A stretch of DNA of 64,000 nucleotides, from positions 9,176,001-9,240,000 of the forward strand of contig AP026545.1 of NCBI GenBank assembly GCA_026075535.2. Direction: 5' to 3'. This document shows positions 30,609 through 42,687 of the stretch, piece after piece (the first letter of the stretch is position 1; the number at the start of each line of letters is the position of its first letter). Position numbers and translations under genes: made by a program. The notes below the pieces were generated by a model. The model saw only the letters and a list, made by a program, of their open reading frames with translations, ran no database searches and was not told where the DNA came from. The DNA comes from Tricholoma matsutake (Eukaryota; Basidiomycota; Agaricomycetes; Agaricales; Tricholomataceae).

Positions 30609-32019
30609 TCATATAATCCTCATATAATTTGACGGAATCGCTAAATCGAAATTACTATGAATTCGCCACAGCGGAACTTCAAGAAACACGACTTACTCCC
30701 TTCCGATCCGTCTTCCTTACGCGCCTCCCACCATTTCCCAGCCCTGTCTAAAATCTGAAGAACTTCCCCCTTCTTGAACGACAACTCGTTCGGCTCTTCA
30801 GCAGGCCCAGTGTCTACAACGTTAGCCCCAAAGTTAACAAACAAAATTTTTCAAAAGGAGAGGGTCCACGTACAAGTGTACAGCGCTACAGCCCTAAGCT
30901 CCTCCTCTGGCACCTTTTCCGACTCCGACTCCGCCTCCTTCCCGCCGTCCATCTCCTGTTCCTGTCCTGATTCATGAGGATGCACAACACTCGACAGGGG
31001 CGTCACATTCTCAACAGCACTCGCAACCTCACTATGTACCGTACTGGCTAGCTGCAACTTACTAGCTCTCGTCCCTTGACTAGGAGGAACGGGAGGGACA
31101 TAGCCAGCAGGCGCCACAAACGCTTCACGAGGCTTATCAGCATTCAGGACTGTAGTACCGCCCGCACCCCCATTGTGTGTTTTCCGTTTACTCCGTCTGA
31201 GGCGAGTACCATGAACACGAGCAAGGACGCTAGTAAATCTAGTTTCGAGAGCAGCAGAAGCCGCTCCCAAACTCGATCCTGATTCGCCTGAGTCCCGTGT
31301 ACCAATGATAAAGTCGAACACACGGCGTGTGTATGTGCCGTCTCCCGCAGTGAGGCATAATACCCACAGGCAGTCCACGATCGCAGTGGTAAGCCATCCA
31401 GCTGCGGTGAGTTTCTGTGAAGTCGCCGGGGAGAAGAGGTTGTCGTCTACGCCAAAGGCAGCTAGGACTATGACGATGATGGAAAATGCTACCAGGAGCG
31501 GTGTGTGTGTGCGGAGAGTGTTAGAGTAGAGAGCAGAGAAGAGTTGGAAGAAGACGATAAGCTGTGCAATGAGGGCGAACCAGAGTGTTCCTGGGGAACT
31601 GGTCACTGGGAAAAAGGACGGGAGGGCGACGAGGACAGAACCTGGGGGTGGAGGAATTACAGGAGATGGGGGAACAACAGGGCCAGGGGATGAAGTACCG
31701 GGTGAAGCGGTTGGAGGGGCTGTTGGAATGGCGGTACGGCTGACTGAGAAGTATGATACCGTGAATCAGCATACAGGGTGCAATAGCGATGAGCAAGTAG
31801 AAATTTACTTTGGATCGAAGCAATGGTTTGGCCTGTGAGAGCAATGACCCATGCTCCCTGGGGTTGAAGATAAAAGAGTTAGATAGGTAGTAGTATGTAA
31901 ATTACAAAACGTTGACGGAGACTTACGAATGCCAATATCAGGGTTAGTATGAAAAACCAACTTCGCAGAAGTGGTCTGCCAGAGTGATGCTGGAGAGATT
32001 CACTGGCAACTGGGCCCAT
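30609..32019 (-). CDS. SHO1: SHO1 osmosensor (four-TM membrane protein with C-terminal SH3 domain)
   Basis: Five exons: 32019-31927, 31857-31809, 31605-30874, 30813-30697 and 30640-30609, all with GT..AG junctions, giving 340 residues. The ATG (MGPVASESLQHHSG) is just before TM1. TM segments lie at about residues 20-42 (WFFILTLILAF..), 55-74 (LWFALIAQLIVFFQ), 84-100 and 115-133 (AAGWLTTAIVDCLWVL). A cytoplasmic linker with an acidic end precedes the SH3 domain (about 286-340) with ALYTY, EEPNELSFKKGEVLQI, KWWEARKEDGSEG and PSNY intact. Fungal Sho1 sits in the plasma membrane and couples osmotic and polarity signals through its SH3 domain to Pbs2-type MAPKKs in the HOG pathway. Every exon is open, in contrast to the surrounding elements. 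It is the only clear host gene here. Confidence 0.9.
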
Positions 32020-33243
32020 CGTTGATTGAGAGAGAAGAGCAAACGAAAGAGGGAGGACAAAAAGGGAGGGAACCGAACAAGCGACATTATGTCCTCCACG
32101 TTTAATACTCTGCATACCCATATCTCGTTCTATGTATATCATATCGGTATGGCGTGTGATGATTATCGATTATCGAGTTATTATCGCTGGTAGAGAATCC
32201 TGGGTGTTCGGAAGAGTGATTCTTCACACGCAGAAGTAAACGTAACCCCTGGCATGAGGCCTTATCATATAAACCTCCGCTGACAGCGTCTAGTTGAGAA
32301 GTCCATGACCCCTTGCGCGGTTAAAACTTAAAATTTTGAAACTTGTTGAAAGTAACACTCTTCAATCGTCCTTGTACGAACAATGTCCCGTGTCCGAGTT
32401 GTACTACACTGGACGGTTAGGCCATGAGTGCAATTTATGAATTCAGGTATGCAAGACTTAACGAGGGATGGTATATCGTAAACGTCAGTTGTCAATATTG
32501 ACATAGTACGCTTTAGACCAATTTTAGACTCTTACTAATAGTAAGTAGACTCGACGCTCATGAATGTCACGTGTTCCACCCCTTCACCAACCCTAATAGT
32601 AACAACAATCCAAGCCTGAGCGGCGAAATTCATAACATCTGAGTCCGATGTCAAAGCCAACTCCAAAATTAACATTTCATCCCGTGATGCGGTGCTGACT
32701 CGCAGCTTATTACCAATTTATTACATGTAATTCTGAATTCAGGTTGTCGAACTGGTTTGAAATTCTTCGTCGCGGGGCTGTCAGAGAGTTTATTACTTAT
32801 TAACAAGAGTTGCAGGCCCGATGTACATACTACTTATACTTACTCAGATATGAGTCGATCTGCCAGTACAAATCGGAACCTTGCCTCCGAATCCTCAGCT
32901 TTTTACCCTGGATGATTTATTATCATCACGATGTACCGCAGATAAGCACGCCGGGGCTGCTGTACCATGTAATCAAGCATGACGTCGACATCGTTGGACA
33001 GCCTTATCTATAATAGATCCGGAGGCGTTCAATCCGGGGTCAGATCAATGAAGTTTCTTTTAATCTAGGAAGGAAGGAAGGAAGTTGAAGATCTACGCGG
33101 CTCGATTCAAGACTCAGAAAGTAAACCTTACCATCTTTGAGAAACCTCGTGATATTAATCCTGAATTCAAGTTGTCGAACTGCCAGTGGTTTTCGTCACG
33201 TTACTTACTAAGTACTTACCCTGATTTTATGAATTTGAAGAGC
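32020..33243. other. SHO1 upstream region and intergenic DNA
   Basis: No gene is supported. The SHO1 promoter should lie next to 32020. A partial direct repeat is present: CTGAATTCAGGTTGTCGAACTG near 32735 against CTGAATTCAAGTTGTCGAACTG near 33162, about 430 bp apart. Confidence 0.5.
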
Positions 33244-33569
33244 AGGAGACCAGGACCCCTGAAATCTCTGCCAAATGCCTAAGGCCGCTGCGGATACAAA
33301 CTGGGCGAATTTTTGAAAATCCCTCAGGTATTTCCGGATAGAAATTGAGATTTTTTAAAAAATGTATGAGGAGGAAGAGCAGATAAAAATTGCTGGGCTG
33401 GTACTTGGCTTGATCTACTGTGCCGGGTCAGGAAGTGGGCCACCCTGCCTAGTGGGCCACTCTGTAATTTGTAGACTTTGTAGAGTACCAAAACTTGCTG
33501 TGTTGGGATGAATGACAAGGACTATATCGAATGTTGCTGTAAGTCTGGCCCCACAGACACATGACATTA

Positions 33570-34030
33570 CAACAAGTTAATTTACCTACGATGCCGTTAC
33601 ACACTTCCACAGTGCTGGCACACCACACACATTGCCGACACAACCACCCTTGCTGCCGACACAGCCACCAGCGATAACACAGCCACCTATGGCTCATAAA
33701 CAATTCACCAACACCAGACATACCAATGTCTGTATTACATTACTACACCACTGTTACACACTTCCACGGCGCTGACACAGCCACACAGATTGCTGACACA
33801 ACCACCCTCGCCACGGGCACAGCCACCTACAGTGCATAAACAACTCACCAACACCCAATATACCAATGTCTGTGTTACAGTGAGTTATGGCCACCCTGTG
33901 GCGCTGACACAGCCACACACATTGCCAACACAATCACCCTCGCCACCAGCACAGCCACTGGTGAATACGACAACAACACACTGGCGACATGCATCCTGGC
34001 AACAGCACCATACATCCTTATTACCCTTCT
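33570..34030. repeat. tandem repeat of about 130-160 bp, three degenerate copies, in the pogo 5' region
   Basis: Each copy contains CACTTCCAC(A/G)GYGCTG, CACAGCCACACA, ATTGCYRACACAA, AACAC-CA-TATACCAATGTCTGT. Copies begin near 33600, 33755 and 33890. Probably subterminal binding sites; this is inferred. Confidence 0.6.
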
Positions 34031-35106
34031 ATCCACATCCAGCAGTGCTGACATTATCCTATTGATGCAGTACCTTCCTATTATGTGACTACACCCAATG
34101 TGGCCTTCCCAAATCACACACTATGCTTGATGTGGCCTTTTACTTACACAGTCAATCTTTTTCTTATATATTACTTGTTTTTTATTCCTTAACCTTTGTT
34201 CCTACTTCCATGCAACGAAGGTATAGTAACTTCCTATTCTTTTATTTGTAGTAACTTATGGTTCCTACTTCCATGCAACAAAGATAATTTGATCCTGTCT
34301 TTTAGTAAACCTAAGTCTAGTGTAGGCTGCCAAACTTGGCATCCTTCCAGTTGCCTCAAACAACCGCTTTGACAGCTGCAGCAATTCCTTGTGGAGTAAT
34401 AGGCAGCTGATCATTGCTGATCCAAGATTTTGCCTAATTTGGTAACATCAACAGCATGGCCAAATGCGGTAGCCACTGCATTGTGGATGCAATTCAAAAC
34501 TGAATGCATCAAAACTTCATGTGTATATTTGTCTCACCCTTTCGCTTCCCTTTAATCATCCCTTTGGTATAATCGCATGTCTACCAGCCCGTTATCCTCA
34601 TCACTTCATTGTGGCCTGCTTTGTTTTGTGTTTTGGATGGCTGCCTTGATTGACACATGTCTGTTTCAGGTGACAGGGTGAGTCCATGAGCTTCGGAAAT
34701 TATGTTCATATCATCCTAATGTTTCATGAACAGCTGTTATTATATTTTTAGCAAATTTATTCATGCCTCTATGCACTCCATTACATCTGTACATGCTTTT
34801 TTGGCGTGTTAACTTGTGGAGATTTTTTTCGGGAATGGAGGCAAAGGGATGTCAATGCTTCAATGCAGGTGTGTAAACTAGGGCTTTTTTTGATTATCTG
34901 AATCATCCTCACATTGTGCAGCCTGCAGAACATTGCACCAATGCTGCTAGCATTTGCCCTTCTGCCGAGCATCTTCCACCCTATACCAATATCCACCCAC
35001 CTGTCCACCTCATGTCTAGTATCTAGAATGTATCAATACATCAATGCTTTTACCATTCCCAACTATGTGGTACTGTATTTAAGTCAGGAATAAGCTCTGA
35101 GCAAAG
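34031..35106. other. pogo 5' non-coding region
   Basis: AT-rich, with duplicated CCTACTTCCATGCAACRAAG (about 34200 and 34263). I see no gene. Confidence 0.4.
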
Positions 35107-35593
35107 ATGCCCAACAGTGATCCCAGCCCACCCCAAACTTAAGCCATCCCTCCAAAATGCCAGATTCAACCCCAGAATTTTCAATTCCTGACAATATTCT
35201 TGCTTGACCACGAGAGGAATGCATCCAACTGGCTATAGCTACGATTTGAGAATCAGGCACCAAACCAAACAGTGATCCGTGCTACTCTGCACATCAAGCT
35301 GAACATGATTTTGGTATTCCAAGATCTTCGCTTGGTTGTCATTTGCAAGGTATGTGATATTTGTATGCCATCCTTTGTATTTCTGAGTATATGCTAGGAG
35401 GAAAGACCCATTGTGAGGCGCATGTTGGTGAACAATTTCTCAATGAAGCCCAGGAGGAAATCTTGGTGAAATGGATAAAGATTCAAGGTTGTTGTGGTAT
35501 AGCCATGACATATTCATCTGTTGCACAGTGTGTGAATGCAATTTTGGGTAAGCAAGTTGGAGAATCATGGCCGAAATGGTTCCATAAGCGCCA
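35107..35593 (+). pseudogene. pogo/Fot1 (DDE_1) transposase, N-terminal exons
   Basis: Start near 35107 (MPNSDPSPP). A stretch of helix-turn-helix type (AEHDFGIPRSSLGCHLQG) leads into an intron (about 35350-35398, GTATGT..GCTAG). A CENP-B-type HTH segment follows: GEQFLNEAQEEILVKWIKIQG, TYSSVAQCVNAILGKQVGESWPKWFHKR. It is cut at 35593 by KDZ-2 and continues at 42688. Stops upstream of the intron show decay. Confidence 0.7.
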
Positions 35594-35645
35594 GAAAAGT
35601 TTGGTTTTGGAGAATCCGGATGTCTGTCTGTCTGTCTGTCTGCAC
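35594..35645. repeat. KDZ-2 left end with TGTC microsatellite
   Basis: TTTGGTTTTGGAGAATCCGGATG leads into a (TGTC)n run at 35622-35641. The right end (42629-42679) has the reverse-complementary TIR and a GGAC/GGAT-type run, so the tetranucleotide array belongs to both ends. Confidence 0.75.
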
Positions 35646-35732
35646 TATATTTAGAATAGTAGGTAGAGTGGCCCACAGTGGCCATTGTAGTCATCGTTCC
35701 ACTTCAAGGTCATCATTCAACAGACCCTGATA

Positions 35733-38700
35733 GTGATGAGCAAACTCGACTTTGAGGAGCTGGTCCAGCAACTTCATGGACTCTCATTTTCTTTTCAAGG
35801 CCTGAAGTGGAAGCAGATTGTGGATTTCATCACATTGGCTTTGAGGCTTAAGGATCTTATCTTGCTAGCTCAGCCTGCTGGCATATCTGTCTCTGAGCCT
35901 CCTGATGTTCTCCCACCAAGTGTTGCTGCATTCCTTGGCAGCAGCTGCAACTTGACATCACCTGCTGTTGAAAATTGTTGGAAGATCCTCAAGACAATGG
36001 TATGGAAATATTCCAAGTCCAAAGTTGAGAGCGCTTTTGCAGAACATGGTGTCAAGCATGGCCTAAGTATGTATAGTGTACCATTTTTCTTGTATATAAT
36101 TGTCAGACTGACTATCTGAGTCAGCGTCACACATGTTCTACCCACTGCATCAAACATGTCAGAATGTAGGATGCCCACAGGATGCCAAAGGTCAACCCCT
36201 TAAGAAAGCCAAGCCATGGGAAGTTGCGTTCTACACACAGGACAAGGGAGTCTTGCCTGCTTACTCTGTTCACCTATACTGCAACAGTATGTAAATGGCC
36301 TCCTCAACGCCGCTATCTATTCAAACATTTTTTGATACAGTATGCCACACCAACTACCACCACAATTTTCATGTCAAGAATGGTGTGCGTACATACTACA
36401 ATGGGGTTCCTGATGTGATCCAGGTTGGTGAGCATCAGTTCATAGAGCGGCGAGTGATCCAATTGTGGAGGGACTTGATGCTCATTGCATGGTATGCTCA
36501 AGTCAATAACTGATCACCTATGATATTGAATCTTGATGTTTATCAGGACCTCAGCCACAAATTGCACACAAATATACAATGACACTCTCTCACAAAACAA
36601 TATCCCACCACCCAACTAGCTGTTTGTGTTCAAACTGAAGACTGATCACATCTGGGATGGCTTTATGATCCTCTCTCTGCTTGAAGACTCTCATGCACAT
36701 CAGGAGTCGCTTGAGGTTCCTCACACTGGAGCACAGAAGGATTGGTTCATGCCCTCAATCAAGGCACATAATCTCCATTTCCGGCTCTATAATCAACCCA
36801 AGATATGGCACTATTGCAACAAGTGTGTACACTTTTACCACGGACTCGATGGGAAGGTAACACACATGGTCTATGTGGTTGTGACTGATGGTGTTACCGT
36901 TGGATACCCATGTTGTGCTATTCATAACTGACATGTTCCTCTTGCAAACAACTGACATTGGTTCTGTCCTGAGGATGCTCCACTGCATGACAAGATCTGC
37001 TCTATTGTTGGCTGCAGTGATCCTGTACTGCATGGCCAACTTGCTTGTAGGAAGGCTGAACACCAGGAGGTTGAACATATCCATTGAGAACATGGTCAGG
37101 CCCGTTTTCAGCTCCAGGAATGTCTTCAGTGTGCCCATGTGGCACACCCAGAGAATGCAAGTGCAGAGGAACATGATTTATCAGAACTTGTGGATATGGA
37201 TGAGAGTGAAGAAGAGTTTGAGGTGGAAGCACAGCACGAGGTGCCAGCAGGTAGCCACCCAGTTCCACACAAAAAGATCCGTGCACAGTTTGGCTGAAAA
37301 TGGACACGCAATGAGCAAATCATTGTTGCACCATGTGGCATGATTATTGCTCGGGAGACTTTTTATGGTGCAGAAGGAGTGGCAAGTGTGGTTGTGCATC
37401 ACTCTTCATTTCTATGTACACTGTGTTATCTGATCTTATGAGCATAGGAGATGATCAAGTGCTGATGATGCTCAACCTGGAAACCCAAACAAAACCCACA
37501 AAATGGCTTCGGATGGTATAACATGAGTCAGAGGAAGGATGTGAAGCCCTCTAGACATCACCTGTCAGACCGACCATCAAATAGTCATAAAACAACTGCT
37601 TGTCAAAGCAGTTCAAAGCTAAAAGAATGTGTTTTGAGGACTTGCAATGATTTTCGAGATGTTGTGATGATTTTTGAGATGTCGGGATGATTTTTGAGGT
37701 GTTGCAATATTTTTTGAGGTTTTTTTTTCAGAGAAGGTTCGAGGAATTTTGAGTGCACCAATATGTTCGGACACAAGATCGGGGGACTAGACGAGTAGTA
37801 GAAGCAAAGCAAAGGTGAATCGAGGGAAACGTGAGCGAAAATAGCGTAATGTGAGGAATCTCGAGGAATTTTGAGGAATTTTGAGGAAGTTTAGCATAAA
37901 ACACCAAACTTCGGACTGAATAAGACTAAACTGAACTCTCAAATCACTGTGATCTGGGAGGAAGACGATGACTTTCTTGTTTTTCTTTGTATCTAGTACA
38001 TCTTTTTATATAAAATAAAGAAAGTACCTAAAAAGGGTAGAGAACATGAGGCAAACATGTGGAAAACTCGAGGCAAAGATAATAGAAGTATATCAGAACA
38101 ATAAAGCGAGACTAGAAAGGGTGAATATAACACATGATGAAGAAATAATAAGAAAGAATAGCTAAAAGCAGACTGTCCTTGTTATAAATTGAATAAATCA
38201 TCGGAAACTGCTTTGAGCGGATTGTATGCATGCACATGCGGTCAAAATGTGTTCAAGATACTCAAGATAGTGTCCCATGTGTCCAGCATGCATCCGAAGA
38301 TTGTTCGAATAGGAAATACTGTGTCCAATGATTTTTTTGAGGTTCGATGTTTTTCGAAGATTTTCGAAGATTCTTCGGACTTCATTCGTGGCCCGATATT
38401 GGTGCGATATTGTTCGACAATGGTAGGGAATATGTCTGGCATGTGTGCGATGATTATTCGAATAGCAATATAGTGTCCAATGTCAATTTGCAATGTTCAA
38501 TGATTTTTGGAGTCTGTCAAGGAAATATTGGACCTGTTCGAAGGCCGATATTGCTGTGATATTGCTTGAAACTGGTTTGGAACTCATCGATGATGTTCCA
38601 AGTGTATATCCTGAGCTGTACGAAGGTCAGGGAAATTGTATTATGGCGGCCAAAGGCATACAAAGAATTTTGAGGTGTTGCGAGGAATTTTGAAGCATTC

Positions 38701-39178
38701 TCGTGACTTTGTAGAGGTTCATAGAGCTTTGGAGGGGTTCATAGAGCTTCGGGGGAATTTGTATGGGTTTGTAGAGCTTCAACAACAATCGTAGATGTGT
38801 TTTCCGAGCTTTAACAACAAGGTGGACCTATCAGCACACATTCCAAGAAGATATCAAGCCCAACCACATCTTCTTTGATAACAACTGCACGCTTGCCATT
38901 TGGTAACAGATGAGTTTTGTCAAGCACACTGCAACCCTGCTGCTTTCCCAGAGCTTGAGGGGACAAACAGGAAGCCCTGGTACTTCAATTTGTCGATTGC
39001 TGAACAAACCAATGTGTGGCTTGGCAGTTACCACACTATCTGTTGTGAGATGCTTGTCGACAAGTATAACTTTTTTTAGATGAGATGATCATGCATTGTA
39101 ACCAGGCAACAAAGGCAAAGCTTATTGAGGAGGGGCAGTGCCCTGGTAATTGGCAAGTAGGAGAACATAGATTATAGA
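35733..39178 (+). pseudogene. CxC5-type KDZ transposase (KDZ-2), split by a solo LTR
   Basis: It starts near 35733 (MSKLDFEELVQQLHG). Spliced exons follow, with introns near 36067-36119, 36283-36340 and 36493-36545. A CxC5-like cluster has TCQNVGCPQD, YHHNFHVKNGVRTYY, IQVGEHQFIERRVIQLW, TSATNCTQIYND, WDGFMILSLLEDS and DGVTVGYPCC. An acidic linker precedes the catalytic part, with CGMIIARETFYGAEGVASV near 37335. A solo LTR (37463-38833) then intervenes. It resumes with KPNHIFFDNNCTLA, FCQAHCNPAAFPEL, IAEQTNVWLG and CCEMLVDKYNFF. Several TGA stops are present. The catalytic region is shorter than in KDZ-1. Confidence 0.75.
37463..38833 (-). repeat. solo LTR of the Gypsy-A family in the KDZ-2 transposase
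   Basis: It runs TGATGATGCTC..GGACCTATCA (minus orientation), 1371 bp, with the Gypsy-A LTR ends. Flanks GTGC / GCAC do not match well, so the duplication is uncertain here. Confidence 0.75.
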
Positions 39179-39289
39179 ATGCTATACAAAACCATAGGTA
39201 CATATATCCAATATAGCCAAAGAGTAAAATGAATACAAGTCAATAATGTGACTACAAAACAAGAGATAAATAGTATAGTATGGTGTTGA

Positions 39290-42200
39290 TTATCGTCGAG
39301 CATGCTTCTTGACGTTGTTCTTACCCTGAGTTGCCTTTGTGAATTTGGACCACAACCCTTGTGGAGTGCAACCTGCTGCAATGGCTTTGTCACATAGCTG
39401 TTGAGGTGCATCATACCACCGTTTCTGATTGTCATAGTAAGTTGTGCGCTGGAAGCGAAGACCAAACAAACTTGTGAATTTCACATGAACACTGCTGCCA
39501 GATTTGCGGGCCTTATCACACGCAGCAAATGCAGCCGCAAGACCAACAACGAAGAAGTTGGCAGGCCAGACAGGCCCTCTTCAGCGGCCACCATCAGTAC
39601 CGCCGCCGCCGCCGTAATCCCCACCCGGGACCTCACGGCCACCGCCATCAATAGAGATTGCATCACTAGCAGTGCACCCTGCAGGTGAGACAGAAGAGTC
39701 GCTATCCTCCTCTGAAGAAGGCAGATGTTTGCGCTTGGGCAGAGCAGAAGAAGAGAAGATAGCCTGCACATGAGAGATCAGCTGCATGTGAGGGATCAGC
39801 TGTGGATGAGAAATCGGCATGTTTTCCTTGTCATCGCCAGGTTCCAGCTTGACTGTAAGAGAGTGAGACTTTGAAGTGGAATCTTCATCTTTGGAGGATG
39901 TTAGCTCAAGGACAGGCACCATAGACTTTAGCGCACGCCATTGCTTCTGCACATGTGTTTGTTCCCTGCATAGATCTCGATGAAGGTTGTATGGCTCATG
40001 GCTCATTGTGCTGTTCTCCAAATGAGTGTCGAAGTTAAGGCAGTCCGTTACCTTTGCTCCCTTGAAAAAGATGCAGCACCGTTTCTCCTTCAGGGTAACC
40101 ACATATGGTAGCTTGAACTTACTCCATGACCATAGTGAGAAATCATAGATCAAGATACAAAGTTGAGAGATATCATCAACTTCCTCTGACACAAGATCCA
40201 GATCGTGCAGAACCTCCAACATAAGAATGAAGTGCAGCCAGGTGAAGCCACCCTGGAATGTAAAGACAGTTGGCTCCTCACTGTTATGTAGTCATGCATG
40301 GGCAACAATGCAATGTTTCACCTTTGCAATAGCACCCAAGCGTTCCACCTCTGCCTTGCATTGCTTCTCTGCAAGATCCTGCTCTTGAGCATATTGCTCT
40401 GTGAAGATGGGAGGCATCTTTGATATGTAGTGTGGATTTGGGCAAGGATCGACAGTAGAGAGTGGAGCAGTACAACCAGTGGACGGTGATGATGCTCAAC
40501 CCAGAAACCCAAACAAAACCCACAAAATGGCTTCGGATGGTATAACACGAGTCAGAGGAAGGATGCGAGGCCCTCTAGATGTCACCTGTCAGACTGACCG
40601 TCAAATAGTCATAAAACAACTGCTTGTCGAAGCAGTTCGAGGCTAAAAGAATGTGTTTTGAGACTTTGCGATGATTTTCGAGGGGTTGCGATGATTTGCG
40701 AGATGTCGCGATGCTTTTCAAAGTGTTGCGATGATTTTCGAGATGTCGCGATATTTTTCGAAGAGGTTTTGAGGAATTTCAAATGTGCAGATATGTTCAG
40801 ACACAAGATTGGGGGACTAGATGAGTAGTAGAAGTGAAGAAAATGTTAATCAAGGGAAGCGAGAGCGAAAGTAGAGTAATGCAAGGAATTTCGAGGAATT
40901 TCGAGGAAGTTTAGTGTAAAACACCAAACTTTGGACTGAATAAGACTAAACCAAACTCTCAAATCACTGTGATCTGGGAGGAAGATGATGACTTTCTTGT
41001 ATTTTTTTGTATCTAGTACATCTTTTTATATAAAATAAAGAAAGTACCTAAAAAGGCTAGAGAACATGTGTAGAACATGAGGCAAAAGATATGAGTTAAG
41101 GCACAAGGCCAAAAAGGAGACTGGAATCTGAACAAGAAAGATATATATCATATGATGAAAGAGTAATAAAGGGTATAGAACTAAAAGGGGACTGTCCTTT
41201 GTGTATAAACTGCACTAAGTCTCGCAATAATGCATCCAGCGGGTTCTGTGCACGATAGGGACTTGGAACGAGGCTGACCTACTATCAGCAGGTTTGAGCA
41301 CAAGTTGGAATACTTCCTGGCGCATGGTATTCCACCATTTAGATAATGAATGCGGCACCCGATGTCGCTCGCAGTCTCTCGATATCGATCGATAATGCTC
41401 GACGATGATCGACGATGCTCGACGATGCTCGATGATGTTTGACGATGTTCGATCACGTTTGATGCAATGCTCAATCGCGTTTGATGATGCTTGACGATGC
41501 TCGATCGTGTTCAACGATGCTCAATCGCATTCAATGATGGTAGGGGATACATCTGGCATGTGTGCGATGAGTATTTGGATAGCGATATAGTGTCCAATGT
41601 CAATTTGCGATGTTCGATGATTTTCAAAGTCAGTCAAGGAAATATCGGACTTGTTTGAAGGCCGATATTGCTGCGATATTGCTCGATACTGGTTCGGAAC
41701 CCATTGACGATGCTCCAAGTGTATATCCTGAGCTGTCTGAAGGTTGGGGGAGTTGTACTATGGCAGCCGAAGGCATACAAAGAATTTCGAGGTGTTGTGA
41801 AGAGTTTCAAAGTGTTGCGATGAATTTCGAAGCATTTTCGTGACTTTGTAGAGCTTCGTGGAGCATCATAGAGCTTTGGAGGGGTTTGTAGAGCTTTGGA
41901 GGGGTTTGTATGGGTTCATAGAGCTTTGACGATGATCGTAGATGTGATTTTCCGAGCTGAACGACAAGGTGGACCTATCAATGGAGGAGCAGATGGTGGT
42001 GGCAAGATTGTCAAAGCAGGCATAGTGGAATTGTCATGTTCAGACAGAGATAAAGGCAGCAGGAATGGGCTGGGAGCAGGAGATCCATTGTTCGAGGTAG
42101 ACACAACAGGCGCTTGACTGGCACCAGAACCATAATGATCCTTGGCGGTGCATCCACTGATCTCATGGCAGTGCTTGCAGCATTGTTTGTTGACACATCA

Positions 42201-42463
42201 CATGTTGATTCGGGCTGATGCACAGTTTGATCATGCGCAAGACCTTGGGGAGTGCAAAGAGACTGGCATGAGCATGACAGGTAGTACTGTAGATGAGGAG
42301 GGAGCAGCAGCAGGGAGTGTGGGACTTGGAGATGGAAGGACTGGCGATGAGCCAGGTGACGGTGTTGGTGTTGACTTCGGGGACAGCCAGCAATAGTACT
42401 TGTATTGGGAGCCATCGGGTTGGATGTTTTCGCAGCTAACAAAGGATCACCCAGCATTTCCAT
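39290..42463 (-). pseudogene. KDZ-2 accessory gene with C/H cluster, split by a solo LTR
   Basis: It starts near 42463 (MEMLGDPLLAAK). A cluster near 42195-42130 reads CVNKQCCKHC-X5-C-X4-H (preceded by TGA where CGA is likely), then a Ser/Pro-rich linker. It is interrupted by the LTR at 40487-41980. It resumes with QDLAEKQCKAEVERLG and FTFQGGFTWLHFILMLEVLHDLDLV, KFKLPYVVTLKEKRCC and a long acidic and Ser-rich region with a KRKHLPSSEEDS nuclear-signal-like stretch. The C-terminus has FGLRFQRTTYYDNQKRWYDAP and AGCTPQGLWSKF, ending in basic NVKKHARR at 39290. The cluster plus basic tail suggests DNA binding. Family recognised only as TE-linked hypothetical protein. Confidence 0.55.
40487..41980 (-). 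repeat. solo LTR of the Gypsy-A family in the KDZ-2 accessory gene
   Basis: TGATGATGCTC..GGACCTATCA, 1494 bp, flanked by ACGG / ATGG (one CpG change). Removing it with one duplication copy restores the accessory-gene frame. It contains an expanded array of about ten GACGATGCTC-like 10-mers (about 41390-41530), the main reason it is longer than its relatives. Confidence 0.85.
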
Positions 42464-42687
42464 TGATGTTTGACCTACAAGTCTGAGCAGGGACCCTTCA
42501 GCGGCAGGTAGTACAAGTCAAACTAGTTGGTGACATGATAGCAATGTCAGCAGGACCACAGAGTATGTCGACAGAGGCGACATCAACAATATCAACCATT
42601 GTTTACATTTGATACACAAAAGCAGATGGACGGACGGATGGACGGACATCCGGATTCTCCAAAACCAAAATGTCCTTGTAAGTGCCA

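Larger units (their letters stand above)
35594..42679. mobile_element. KDZ-2: second KDZ transposon with accessory gene and two solo LTR insertions
   Basis: Inverted ends share GGTTTTGGAGAATCCGGATG, flanked by 8-bp duplications AAGCGCCA (35586-35593) and AAGTGCCA (42680-42687), which differ by one CpG-to-TpG change. Excision restores the pogo transposase frame. Size is 7086 bp including solo LTRs at 37463 and 40487, so about 4.2 kb native. The transposase (plus) and accessory gene (minus) converge. Confidence 0.85.

Noticed and set aside
32726..33190. Direct repeat CTGAATTCA(G/A)GTTGTCGAACTG as LTR or transposon ends
   Set aside because: Similarity spans only a few tens of bases, without TG..CA ends, TIRs or flanking duplications.
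37463..38833. Target duplication for the solo LTR in the KDZ-2 transposase
   Set aside because: Flanks GTGC and GCAC agree at only two of four positions, so I do not claim a duplication, although the LTR ends themselves are clear.
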